Source: Stenoxybacter acetivorans DSM 19021 (GTDB taxonomy: Bacteria > Pseudomonadota > Gammaproteobacteria > Burkholderiales > Neisseriaceae). From it: a DNA stretch of 64,000 bases. Positions 1 to 7,483 of the stretch are shown here, one piece after another. A program made the position numbers and the translations under genes. The notes below the pieces were generated by a model. The model was not told where the DNA came from and made no database searches. It worked only from the letters and a program-made list of their open reading frames with translations. The stretch covers positions 23,154-87,153 of the forward strand of contig NZ_JQKE01000004.1 in assembly GCF_000745895.1 (NCBI RefSeq), given 5' to 3'. Every line of letters starts with the position of its first letter. Position 1 is the first letter of the stretch.

Positions 1-972
1 GGCTTCGGCAGAAGCAAAGGTCAGCGGGGTTTTTACATCCGCGAGTTTTTCGGCTTTGATGTCGTTGAATTGGTGGTCGCCGCGCAGCAGCAGCAATACC
101 AAACTGCCGTCTTCTTCGCCCTCAACCACAATGGATTTCAGGGTTTGTTCAATGGGTATGGACAAAAAGGCAACCAATTCGTCAATGGTGCGCACATTGG
201 GTGTGTGAATTTTGCTTAAAATCTGCGTGGGCGCGGCGCGGCTACCTGAAAGCGGCAGGGTGGCGGCAAGTTCCAAGTTGGCGGCATAATCAGAAGCATC
301 GCTGTAGGCAATGATGTCCTCGCCGCTGTCTGCCAATACTTGAAATTCGTGTGAACCCGTGCCGCCGATGCTGCCGTTGTCGGCGGCAACAGGGCGGTAA
401 TTCAAACCCAAGCGGTCGAAGCTGCGGCAATAGGCGTTGTACATGTCTTGGTAGGTGGCTTGCAGCGAGGCGTAATCAGCGTGGAAAGAGTAGGCGTCTT
501 TCATGATGAATTCGCGCGCACGCATGATGCCGAAACGCGGGCGTACTTCGTCGCGGAATTTGGTTTGGATATGGTAGAAATTCAGCGGCAATTGTTTGTA
601 GCTTTTGATTTCGTTGCGCACAATGTCGGTAATCACTTCTTCGCAGGTAGGGGCGAAACAAAAATCACGGTTGTGGCGGTCTTTGATGCGTAGCAATTCT
701 TTGCCGTAAAATTCCCAGCGGCCGCTTTCCTGCCACAATTCTGCCGGCTGTACGATGGGCATTAACAACTCAATGGCACCGGCGCGGTTCATTTCTTCGC
801 GAATGATGGTTTCCACTTTGCGCAACACGCGCAAACCCATCGGCATCCATGTGTAAAGTCCGCCGGCTTCGCGTTTAATTAAGCCGGCGCGCAGCATGAG
901 TTTGTGGCTGATTAACTCGGCTTCGGCAGGTGCTTCTTTTAAGGTTGAGATAAAAAAACGGCTGGCTTTCAT
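1..972 (-). CDS. proS: Prolyl-tRNA synthetase (N-terminal 324 residues, truncated by window edge)
   Basis: Charges tRNA-Pro with proline in the cytoplasm. The visible N-terminus ([20 protein letters not shown]) and the class II stretch with [31 protein letters not shown] and [13 protein letters not shown] are typical of bacterial ProS. From about residue 225 the chain enters the inserted editing domain (the part with [14 protein letters not shown]), so the gene leaves the window inside that domain and the C-terminal anticodon-binding part is not seen. The start at 972 is preceded on the minus strand by AGAAGG at good spacing. It is divergent from rplU. Identity is certain; only the extent is limited by the window. 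Confidence 0.97.
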   Translation of the reverse strand, partial: MKASRFFISTLKEAPAEAELISHKLMLRAGLIKREAGGLYTWMPMGLRVLRKVETIIREEMNRAGAIELLMPIVQPAELWQESGRWEFYGKELLRIKDRHNRDFCFAPTCEEVITDIVRNEIKSYKQLPLNFYHIQTKFRDEVRPRFGIMRAREFIMKDAYSFHADYASLQATYQDMYNAYCRSFDRLGLNYRPVAADNGSIGGTGSHEFQVLADSGEDIIAYSDASDYAANLELAATLPLSGSRAAPTQILSKIHTPNVRTIDELVAFLSIPIEQTLKSIVVEGEEDGSLVLLLLRGDHQFNDIKAEKLADVKTPLTFASAEA

Positions 973-1226
973 GCGAAATACCTTCTGAAAATTTTTTGGC
1001 ATTGTAGCGGAATAGGTACGGTAAAACCACTTTGTCGGTGCGGCGGTGGTCAGTGAGCGGCATCGGTATTGAGCGGTTTTCTTTAAAATTCAAGGATAAA
1101 AAACGGTTATTTGTTTTTTACTAAAATTAACAGAAACGAATTGTTTTTTGTTTTCTCGGGTTTTTATGTCGGTGTTTTAAATGCCTTACAGCAGGATACG
1201 ACCTTATTGGTGTGTTTGTCATGTGC

Positions 1227-1255
1227 TTGACCTGACAAGGTAATTTCGATAAAAT
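1227..1255 (+). promoter_or_regulatory. Likely sigma-70 promoter of rplU-rpmA
   Basis: TTGACC at 1227-1232 and TAAAAT at 1250-1255 are separated by 17 bases, about 57 bases before the rplU start codon. This is the only strong promoter-like pair seen in the 340-base gap between proS and rplU (973-1312). Apart from it the gap shows only AT-rich sequence. Confidence 0.65.
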
Positions 1256-1312
1256 TACCCGTTTCGCATTATTTGTGCGAAATTTTTGAAATCCTTTTCA
1301 CTGGAGTTGAGT

Positions 1313-1621
1313 ATGTACGCGGTCATAAAAACCGGCGGTAAACAATACAAAGTTACCGTTGGCGAAAAATTGAAAGTAGAACAGATACCAGCCGAACTCG
1401 ACAGCCAAATCGAACTGAACGAAGTTTTGATGATTGCTGACGGCGAAGCGGTAACGGTGGGTGCGCCCTTTATTGAAGGCGCAAAAGTAACCGCCAAAGT
1501 AGTGGCACACGGCCGCGGCGATAAAGTACGCATTTTCAAAATGCGCCGCCGCAAACACTATCAAAAACATCAGGGTCATCGCCAAAATTTCACCCAAATT
1601 GAAATCGTGGCAATCGCTTAA
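1313..1621 (+). CDS. rplU: 50S ribosomal protein L21
   Basis: Ribosomal large-subunit protein that binds 23S rRNA. The 102-residue product starts [14 protein letters not shown] and contains the family signature around [16 protein letters not shown] near the C-terminus, at the usual length for L21. The ATG at 1313 was chosen because it gives the canonical N-terminus and follows GGAG; an upstream in-frame ATG at 1286 would add a non-conserved leader. It lies 26 bases upstream of rpmA, the usual L21-L27 operon, with a clear promoter at 1227-1255 and a terminator after rpmA. Confidence 0.97.
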   Translation: MYAVIKTGGKQYKVTVGEKLKVEQIPAELDSQIELNEVLMIADGEAVTVGAPFIEGAKVTAKVVAHGRGDKVRIFKMRRRKHYQKHQGHRQNFTQIEIVAIA

Positions 1622-1647
1622 TTTTTGAGTTTTTAAGGAGTAGTTAA

Positions 1648-1920
1648 ATGGCAACCAAAAAAGCTGGCGGTAGCTCTAAAAACGGCCGCGATTCAGAAGC
1701 CAAACGCTTGGGTGTAAAAGCCTATGGCAGTGAATTGATTCCTGCCGGTTCTATTATCGTTCGCCAACGCGGTACTCGCTTTCACGCGGGCGACAATGTG
1801 GGCATGGGTAAAGATCATACGCTGTTTGCCAAAGTTGATGGTTATGTGGAATTCAGAACCAAAGGTGCATTAAATCGCAAAACAGTGAATGTGCTTCCTT
1901 ATACCGGTGCTGATGAATAA
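1648..1920 (+). CDS. rpmA: 50S ribosomal protein L27
   Basis: Ribosomal protein whose N-terminus reaches toward the peptidyl transferase centre. The 90-residue product has the standard sequence beginning [20 protein letters not shown] and the [19 protein letters not shown] core. An AAGGAG ribosome-binding site sits just before the ATG. It is the second gene of the rplU-rpmA operon. In many proteobacteria obgE follows; here the next gene is an unrelated transporter behind a terminator. Confidence 0.98.
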   Translation: MATKKAGGSSKNGRDSEAKRLGVKAYGSELIPAGSIIVRQRGTRFHAGDNVGMGKDHTLFAKVDGYVEFRTKGALNRKTVNVLPYTGADE

Positions 1921-2008
1921 TATTTTCATTGTAAAGTGATAATAAAATCATTGTTTTTAAAAATGCTACTTGAAATAAAACATTAAAATCAAGTGGCTTC
2001 AAAAACGG

Positions 2009-2045
2009 AAGCTGAATTCTGTATGATGCGGAATTCAGCTTTTTT
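2009..2045 (+). terminator. Rho-independent terminator after rpmA
   Basis: Perfect 11-bp stem AAGCTGAATTC / GAATTCAGCTT (2009-2019 and 2031-2041) with an 11-base loop, followed by a T run. It ends the rplU-rpmA unit. Confidence 0.85.
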
Positions 2046-2159
2046 CTTAACCGAAAATCAGTCCTCAGCCTTCTGGGCGAAGTCAGCGTGTTTTTGCTTT
2101 GTAAGACCGGCAGGAAAGAACGATTAACCACAATACTGCTTTGCAGATTTGCCAAATTT

Positions 2160-2171
2160 TTCAGGCAGCCT
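2160..2171 (-). repeat. DNA uptake sequence in the rpmA to transporter gap
   Basis: TTCAGGCAGCCT, the reverse form of AGGCTGCCTGAA. It is the only recognisable element in 2046-2396 besides AT-rich sequence that should hold the promoter of the next gene; no clear promoter pair was identified. Confidence 0.8.
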
Positions 2172-2396
2172 GTAACTTAAAGTTTGTATTGTGTTTGTTG
2201 TTTTCTGCTGATTTGCCGATGAGCGCAAAAATAGTGATAAAATCGCTGAAAATTTGATGCTGCAAGACTTTTTGGTGATTTTTAAGCATGTTTTGCGGTA
2301 TTTTTCACCACGAATAATATTTGCTTGAGTTATTTTTCAACTGCATTTTATGATCCGTATCTTATTAAAACAGACAACTTTTTGAAAAACACCTTC

Positions 2397-3272
2397 ATGA
2401 AAAATCCGTTCTCATGGCAACTTGGTTCTGCTTGGATGGTGGTTGCCGCCTTTTTTTTCACGCTGATGGGTGTATTGGTTAAGAAAACCGCCAATGACTT
2501 CGATTTTGGTTTTTATGAATTGGTGTTTTGGCGCACGATATTTGCCGTTGTGGTTTTGGGTGTGCTGGCATTGGCTCGCGGTGACCACTTTTCGACACCG
2601 CATTGGCAGGCGCATATCTGGCGCGGTGTGGCAGGTTCTTTAGGGGTATTGCTGTTTTTTTACAGTATTGCCAATTTGTCTTTGGCAACGGCAACCACGC
2701 TCAGTTACACCTCTGCGATATTTTTGGCATTGCTTTCATGGTTGTTTTTGAAAGAAAAAATTGCGCCGATGACTTTATTGGTGTTGTTGGCGGGTTTTGT
2801 CGGCGTAGTATTGCTGCTGGGACCTTCATTTTCAGCAGGACAATCCTTGTCTGCCTTAATTGGTTTGTGTGCCGGTTTGAGCGCAGCGTGGGCGTATTTA
2901 CAGGTGCGTTACTTGGCGCAGCTGGGCGAACCGAATTGGCGGGTGGTATTTTATTTTTCGGCAGTGGCGGCTTTGATGAGCGCGGCATTGAGTACCTTAA
3001 ACGGCTGGCAGCCTTTAACCGCACAAAACCTGCTTTATGTGCTGGGCATCGGGCTGACTGCCACACTGGCACAGCTGGCATTAACGCAAGCGTATCGAGT
3101 GGGCAGAAAATTTGTGGTGGCGGCTTTGTCTTATCTGACAGTGGTTTTTTCTGCTTTGCTGGGTTTTATTTATTTGGGCGATACGCTGCACTGGCAAGAA
3201 GTGCTGGGTATGGGTATTATTATCGCTTCAGGCATTTTGAGCAGTGTGCGTAAAACATCAACGGTAAACTGA
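2397..3272 (+). CDS. EamA/DMT-family transporter
   Basis: Inner-membrane carrier of the drug/metabolite transporter superfamily; the substrate cannot be read from sequence. The 291-residue product has about ten hydrophobic helices in two EamA repeats, with the first repeat's SYTSAIFLALLSWLFLKEKI and the second repeat's SYLTVVFSALLGFIYLGDTL as the typical pre-last-helix motifs. The ATG at 2397 (MKNPFSWQLGSAW) was chosen; a TTG at 2325 would add 24 non-hydrophobic residues. No strong ribosome-binding site precedes either. Followed 15 bases later by a small SpoIIAA-like gene, so the two may be cotranscribed. Confidence 0.85.
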   Translation: MKNPFSWQLGSAWMVVAAFFFTLMGVLVKKTANDFDFGFYELVFWRTIFAVVVLGVLALARGDHFSTPHWQAHIWRGVAGSLGVLLFFYSIANLSLATATTLSYTSAIFLALLSWLFLKEKIAPMTLLVLLAGFVGVVLLLGPSFSAGQSLSALIGLCAGLSAAWAYLQVRYLAQLGEPNWRVVFYFSAVAALMSAALSTLNGWQPLTAQNLLYVLGIGLTATLAQLALTQAYRVGRKFVVAALSYLTVVFSALLGFIYLGDTLHWQEVLGMGIIIASGILSSVRKTSTVN

Positions 3273-3287
3273 AACCAAGGGGACAAT

Positions 3288-3638
3288 ATGATTTCTATCC
3301 GCGAACAAAGCTATGGTTTGAATGTGGCTTTATATAATGAATTCACACTGGAAGATTTTCGCACTTTTGAAGAAGCGGTGGCGCAAAATGCAAAGCGGGT
3401 GCATCGGCCTGATATTTTGCTGGATTTATCCATGCTGAATGATTTCACCATTGACATGGCGTGGGAGCAATTGCGTTTTATGAACGACCACGGCGATGAT
3501 TTCGGGCGCATTGCCATTGTGGTGGACGACATTTGGATTAAACTGGGTGCGCATATTTCCGGTTTACTCACACATCAACACCCAAAATACTTCACAGACA
3601 CTGCCAAAGCACATGAATGGCTACTGGAAAGTGTCTGA
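3288..3638 (+). CDS. SpoIIAA-like (STAS-related) small protein
   Basis: A 116-residue soluble protein with the alternating strand/helix pattern of the SpoIIAA-like family (PF11964 type), for example the strands around DILLDLS and RIAIVVDD. Its role is unknown; related proteins are single-domain STAS/Sec14-like folds. AAGGGGAC precedes the ATG at good spacing. It follows the EamA gene closely and is ended by a strong terminator, so these two genes probably form one unit. Confidence 0.65.
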   Translation: MISIREQSYGLNVALYNEFTLEDFRTFEEAVAQNAKRVHRPDILLDLSMLNDFTIDMAWEQLRFMNDHGDDFGRIAIVVDDIWIKLGAHISGLLTHQHPKYFTDTAKAHEWLLESV

Positions 3639-3664
3639 ATTCAGCTGAATTCAGCCGATTGGGT

Positions 3665-3698
3665 AAAAAAGCACAAGTTTATCGGCTTGTGCTTTTTT
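3665..3698. terminator. Bidirectional terminator between convergent genes
   Basis: Perfect 13-bp stem (AAAAAAGCACAAG at 3665-3677 with CTTGTGCTTTTTT at 3685-3697) and a 7-base loop. A-rich and T-rich flanks allow it to serve both the SpoIIAA-like gene on plus and the HemJ-like gene on minus. Confidence 0.85.
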
Positions 3699-3720
3699 GT
3701 GTGTTCCATTCAAACCGCAA

Positions 3721-4140
3721 TCAGAACGGTTTAAAAATCACCAAATACAAAGCCGCTGCCATTAATAATACGGGAACTTCATTAAACACACGATACCAGC
3801 GGTGGCTGCGCTTGTTTTGCCCGCGCTCAAAGTTTCGCAGCAGTTTCAGGCAGCCCATATTGTAGGTAAACAGCAGCAAGCCCAGCAGCAATTTCACATG
3901 AACCCAGCCGAATGACCACCAGTGATTGACAAACACAACCCACACACCCGCGATTAAAGCCAATATGCCCAGCGGTGTCATAAAACGCAGTAATTTTTGT
4001 GCCATTACCAGCAGCCGTTGGTACTCAGCACTTGCGGGTGCACTCATTGCCAAATTCACGTAAATACGCGGCAGGTAAAACAAACCGGCAAACCACGCAA
4101 TCACAAAAAAAACATGAATCAATTTCAACCATAAATACAT
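3721..4140 (-). CDS. hemJ: HemJ/CopD-family membrane protein, probable protoporphyrinogen oxidase
   Basis: A 139-residue inner-membrane protein with four predicted helices. It starts MYLWLKLIHVFFVIAWFAGL with LFYLPRIYV just after, which is the signature of the UPF0093/HemJ family that oxidises protoporphyrinogen IX in haem synthesis. The conserved His near residue 9 and Arg in LPRIYV are present, as is a W-x-K/H-V-K-L pattern in helix three. CopD-like copper proteins look similar, so the enzymatic role is inferred from the family. The gene stands alone, upstream of a YdcF-like gene on the same strand (28 bases apart). Confidence 0.7.
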   Translation of the reverse strand: MYLWLKLIHVFFVIAWFAGLFYLPRIYVNLAMSAPASAEYQRLLVMAQKLLRFMTPLGILALIAGVWVVFVNHWWSFGWVHVKLLLGLLLFTYNMGCLKLLRNFERGQNKRSHRWYRVFNEVPVLLMAAALYLVIFKPF

Positions 4141-4168
4141 AAAAATTCCTTGATAAATAGCGGTTTAA

Positions 4169-4813
4169 TCACCCATTACGGCGTATAAACTGCTCTGCTA
4201 ACCGTATCCATTCCAGCCATTGGCTGATCATCAGCAAATAACTTTCTTCTGCCAGAAATTTCAGCTTGGATTGCCACGTTGTGTAGCGGCTGGTGGTGGT
4301 GGGCGACAGCTGGGCGTTAAGTTCCAATATTTTGGCAATATAGGCTGCCCGCGCCATATGATACGGGTCGCTCACGATAATTATCGACTCAATATTATTG
4401 TTTTCTGCCACTTCTTTGGCATTGAGCAAATTTTGATAAGTGTCGCGCGAAGTGCTTTCGTAAACCATATTGTCTTCAGGCACGCTGTGCTGCAATGCGT
4501 AATTTTTACCCACTACCGCTTCACTCAAAAAGCCTGATTTGGGTGTGCCGCCGGTGAACAATAATTTTTTTACCACACCGTTTTGATGCAGCAAAATGGC
4601 GTGATTAATGCGCTCACGAAACACGGGCGATGGTTGCTTATACCACGCCGCCGCACCCAGCACCACCGCTGCATCAGCAGGTTGTAAAGGCGTTGGGCGG
4701 CTGTGATACAGCACCAAAGCCGCGCACACTGCCAAATGGGTGAAAATCAGTAATAAGCTGATTTTCAAGCCCAGCCAAACGGCATGTAAAAATCGAGGAA
4801 ACGGAGATAGCAT
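4169..4813 (-). CDS. YdcF/SanA-type DUF218 envelope protein
   Basis: A 214-residue protein with one N-terminal membrane helix (about residues 9-32) and a DUF218 domain. AAVVLGAAAWYKQPSPVFRERI opens the domain; LLFTGGTPKSGFLSEA, the STSRDTYQNLLNA stretch and IIIVSDPYHMARA are the conserved motifs. Relatives (YdcF, SanA, ElyC) act in envelope maintenance, but the substrate is unknown. The start at 4813 (MLSPFPRFLHAVW) is the first ATG; a TTG further upstream would run into the next gene. The ribosome-binding site is weak. Confidence 0.75.
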   Translation of the reverse strand: MLSPFPRFLHAVWLGLKISLLLIFTHLAVCAALVLYHSRPTPLQPADAAVVLGAAAWYKQPSPVFRERINHAILLHQNGVVKKLLFTGGTPKSGFLSEAVVGKNYALQHSVPEDNMVYESTSRDTYQNLLNAKEVAENNNIESIIIVSDPYHMARAAYIAKILELNAQLSPTTTSRYTTWQSKLKFLAEESYLLMISQWLEWIRLAEQFIRRNG

Positions 4814-4835
4814 AAAAGGGTTAATATATAAAAAT

Positions 4836-5207
4836 TTAAGGAAGCAAACGCTCAAGATGATCCAACGGACGGGCAATCACAGCCTTGCCGCCGTAAACCA
4901 CAATCGGGCGTTCAATCAGAATTGGGTATGCCACCATTGCCGCAATCAAAGCGTCCTCATCAGCCTTGTCCAAATGCTGTTCTTGATACACCGCTTCACC
5001 TGTTCGCATCATTTCACGGGCAGATTTTACGCCCAATTGGTTCAGCAGCCGATGAATTTCCGCCTCATCGGGCGTTTCTTGCAAATACGTCCGCAAGCAC
5101 AGCTGTACATCGTTTTCTTGCGCATATTCTTGCAGCCGCGCCAAAGCCGCACAGGATTTCGTACAGCGCGGATTGTGATAAATCGTTATCATTGATTTGG
5201 TATCCAT
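4836..5207 (-). CDS. ArsC/Spx-family reductase-like protein (YfgD type)
   Basis: Thioredoxin-fold protein of the arsenate reductase family. The sequence ITIYHNPRCTKSCAAL carries the ArsC active-site loop with catalytic Cys; the C-terminal half has the usual YPILIERPIVV strand-loop-strand with ERP. A glutaredoxin-coupled arsenate reductase or a YfgD-like protein of unknown substrate are both possible; no arsR or arsB lies nearby. Three ATGs (5216, 5207, 5192) are possible; 5207 follows a GGGTG, while 5192 gives the shortest family-like N-terminus. It sits 22 bases upstream of the YdcF-like gene on the same strand. Confidence 0.75.
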   Translation of the reverse strand: MDTKSMITIYHNPRCTKSCAALARLQEYAQENDVQLCLRTYLQETPDEAEIHRLLNQLGVKSAREMMRTGEAVYQEQHLDKADEDALIAAMVAYPILIERPIVVYGGKAVIARPLDHLERLLP

Positions 5208-5300
5208 ATCACCCATTTTAAAAGTTATCAATACTGTTTTGGATAAAGGAAAGGCGGCAAGATACCAGATTTTTCAACTTTTCAACATTAAAAAATGGCT

Positions 5301-5315
5301 TTCAGGCAGCCTGAA
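5301..5315. repeat. Near-palindromic DNA uptake sequence
   Basis: TTCAGGCAGCCTGAA; read on the minus strand it contains AGGCTGCCTGAA and on plus AGGCAGCCTGAA. It sits in the divergent gap between the ArsC-like gene and ribF. Confidence 0.8.
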
Positions 5316-5353
5316 AAATCAATTAACTGCTTCGTTTATCAATGGCTTTATTC

Positions 5354-5359
5354 TATAAT
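5354..5359 (+). promoter_or_regulatory. Possible -10 box of ribF
   Basis: TATAAT, 35 bases before the ribF start codon. No good -35 is visible at 16-18 bases upstream, so this is tentative. Confidence 0.35.
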
Positions 5360-5394
5360 GTATCGCTTTATCAAAACTTAACTGATTAAGCTGT

Positions 5395-6324
5395 ATGCAA
5401 ATCTATTTCGGCAGTCTGCACAAACCGTTTTTTCCGCAAGGTGCGGCAGTAACCATTGGTAATTTTGACGGTGTGCATCTGGGGCATCGGCACATTGCCG
5501 AGCGTCTGAATCAAGAGGCGCGCGCACGGGGGTTGGGCAGTGTGGCGGTGGTGTTTGAGCCGCAGCCGCCGGAATTTTTCGCGGGCAAAAATCAAGGTAA
5601 GATGCCGTATCGGTTAACGCCTTTGCGCGATAAATTATTGCTGCTGGGTGATACCGATTGTTTTGATGCGGTATGGGTGCTGCGTTTTAACCAAGCCTTC
5701 GCGGCGATGACGGCAAACGATTTTATCCGCCGTGTATTGATTGACGACTTAAATACGCGTTATTTGCTGGTGGGCGATGATTTTCGTTTCGGCGCACAAC
5801 GCGGCGGTGATTTTGCATTGCTGCGGCAACAAACGGCATTTACTACCGAAAATACCCCTTCAGTGTTGGTGGCAGATGTGCGCGCGTCCAGCACAGGTGT
5901 TCGCCAAGCCTTGGCAAGCGGTGATTTGGTGCGGGCAGCGCAATTGCTGGGGCATGATTATGTATTGAGCGGTCATGTGAAACACGGCGCGAAAATGGGG
6001 CGCGATTTTGGCTGCCCCACTGCCAATATTCATTTGCCGCCGCATCACTACGCCATGAGCGGCGTATTTGTTGTGGATGTGTCGTCCGATCATTTTGCAC
6101 GGCGGCGCGGCGTGGCGAGTTTTGGTTTTAACCCAACGGTGTCGCAGGGATATTTACAAAAACTGGAAGCACATGTATTTGATTGGCAAGGTGATTTATA
6201 TGGTCAGCGCGTCAGTGTGCATTTTCTACATAAATTGCGTGATGAAGTGAAATTTGCCGATTTGGCAGGTTTGAAAACGCAGATACAGGCGGATATGGCG
6301 GCGGCAAGGGCGTGGCAGGTGTAG
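5395..6324 (+). CDS. ribF: Bifunctional riboflavin kinase / FAD synthetase
   Basis: Converts riboflavin to FMN and then FAD. The N-terminal nucleotidyltransferase domain has GNFDGVHLGH at residues 22-31 (HxGH adenylation motif), with LVGDDFRFGAQRGGD near residue 125. The C-terminal kinase domain has GCPTANI around residues 206-212. Length 309 is normal. In most proteobacteria ribF is followed directly by ileS and lspA; here a RhuM-family gene separates it from ileS, and lspA is far away at 54.85 kb. Confidence 0.96.
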   Translation: MQIYFGSLHKPFFPQGAAVTIGNFDGVHLGHRHIAERLNQEARARGLGSVAVVFEPQPPEFFAGKNQGKMPYRLTPLRDKLLLLGDTDCFDAVWVLRFNQAFAAMTANDFIRRVLIDDLNTRYLLVGDDFRFGAQRGGDFALLRQQTAFTTENTPSVLVADVRASSTGVRQALASGDLVRAAQLLGHDYVLSGHVKHGAKMGRDFGCPTANIHLPPHHYAMSGVFVVDVSSDHFARRRGVASFGFNPTVSQGYLQKLEAHVFDWQGDLYGQRVSVHFLHKLRDEVKFADLAGLKTQIQADMAAARAWQV

Positions 6325-6388
6325 GGATTGGGCATACCTCATTGTTTTACCGTGCTTCATTGCAATGACAAACAATTAAATTGAAAAC

Positions 6389-7390
6389 ATGAGCAATCAA
6401 ATCATTATCTACAACAGTGAAGACGGGCAAACCAAAATAGAATTACATCGTTTGAGTGAAACGGTGTGGTTGAGCCAGCTGGAATTGGCGGAGTTGTTTC
6501 AAACCAGTAAGCAAAATATTTCCAAGCACATTCAAAGTATTTTTGCTGAGGGCGAATTAGAAGAACAAGTGGTTGTCAACCAACAGTTGACAACCACTCA
6601 ACACGGCGCAATGGCAGACAAAACCCAAAGCAAAACTGTGCAGTATTACAACCTTGACATGATTTTAGCCATCGGCTATCGCGTTCGTTCCCGACGCGGT
6701 GCGGAGTTTCGGCAATGGGCGAGTACCGTGCTGAAAGAATATCTGTTGGTGGGAGCGAGTTTAAATCAAGACGTTTTGCGGGCGGAAGCGGATTACTTTA
6801 AGCAGGTTTTAGCCAAGATACGCGATATTCGCAGCAGCGAGAAAATTTTTTATCGTCAAGTATTGGATATTTTTGCCACCAGCGTGGACTACAGCGGCAA
6901 AAGTGCTGAAGCGCAAGTCTTTTTCAAAACTGTGCAGAACAAAATGATTTTTGCGGTAACGGGAAAAACTGCACCTGAACTGATTTTTGCGCGTTTAGAC
7001 AGCGATAAATTGCATTTGGGTTTAAGTAGTTACCCGAAAAATTATCAGCACAAAGTTGATTTATCCGTCAGTAAAAATTATTTGAACCAAGCAGAGCTGA
7101 ATCACTTGAATTTATTGGTGTCCGCTTTTTTGGATACCGCCGAGTTGCAAGCCGGTAAACGCATTCAAATGACCATGAGCGATTGGATTGCCGAAGTGGA
7201 TCGTTTTTTAAGTTATCAGCGTGAAGAAATTTTAAACCACAAAGGTACGGTTTCTCGCGCCCAAGTCGAGCAAAAAATTGAACAAGAATACCTCAAATAC
7301 CGCGCTCAACACCCCGACATCAGTGCTGTGGAACAGGATTATGCCCAAGCGATGAAAAAAGTATTGCAAGAAGTCAAAACCAAGAAATAA
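6389..7390 (+). CDS. RhuM-family protein
   Basis: A 333-residue cytoplasmic protein of the RhuM family, a group named after a Salmonella pathogenicity-island gene and of unknown molecular function. The N-terminal part has a DNA-binding-like segment (WLSQLELAELFQTSKQNISK, residues about 28-47) typical of the family, followed by VQYYNLDMILAIGYRVRS and RGAEFRQWASTVLKEYL. The C-terminal half is helical. Standing between ribF and ileS, which are normally adjacent, it is most simply explained as a horizontally acquired insertion. The region encoding residues about 61-71 holds a perfect inverted repeat (6568-6598). No convincing ribosome-binding site is seen before the ATG. Confidence 0.85.
   Translation: MSNQIIIYNSEDGQTKIELHRLSETVWLSQLELAELFQTSKQNISKHIQSIFAEGELEEQVVVNQQLTTTQHGAMADKTQSKTVQYYNLDMILAIGYRVRSRRGAEFRQWASTVLKEYLLVGASLNQDVLRAEADYFKQVLAKIRDIRSSEKIFYRQVLDIFATSVDYSGKSAEAQVFFKTVQNKMIFAVTGKTAPELIFARLDSDKLHLGLSSYPKNYQHKVDLSVSKNYLNQAELNHLNLLVSAFLDTAELQAGKRIQMTMSDWIAEVDRFLSYQREEILNHKGTVSRAQVEQKIEQEYLKYRAQHPDISAVEQDYAQAMKKVLQEVKTKK
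6568..6598. repeat. Perfect 13-bp inverted repeat inside the RhuM-family gene
   Basis: AGTGGTTGTCAAC (6568-6580) and GTTGACAACCACT (6586-6598) flank the 5-base loop CAACA. It encodes the residues VVNQQLTT. At this length a perfect repeat in coding sequence is unusual. Confidence 0.9.
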
Positions 7391-7404
7391 TCAGTTCATA
7401 ATAC

Positions 7405-7416
7405 AGGCTGCCTGAA
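7405..7416 (+). repeat. DNA uptake sequence
   Basis: AGGCTGCCTGAA in the 93-base gap between the RhuM-family gene and ileS. Confidence 0.85.
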
Positions 7417-7483
7417 AAACACAAACAAATTTAATTAACCCAAAAATCTACTCAATCTCAGTTAAAAAAACAAGAGCCTCAAC

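Noticed and set aside
2603..3253. 216-codon frame in another phase of the EamA transporter
   Set aside because: Composition rich in Cys, Gly and Arg, and it overlaps a clear membrane protein in the normal frame.
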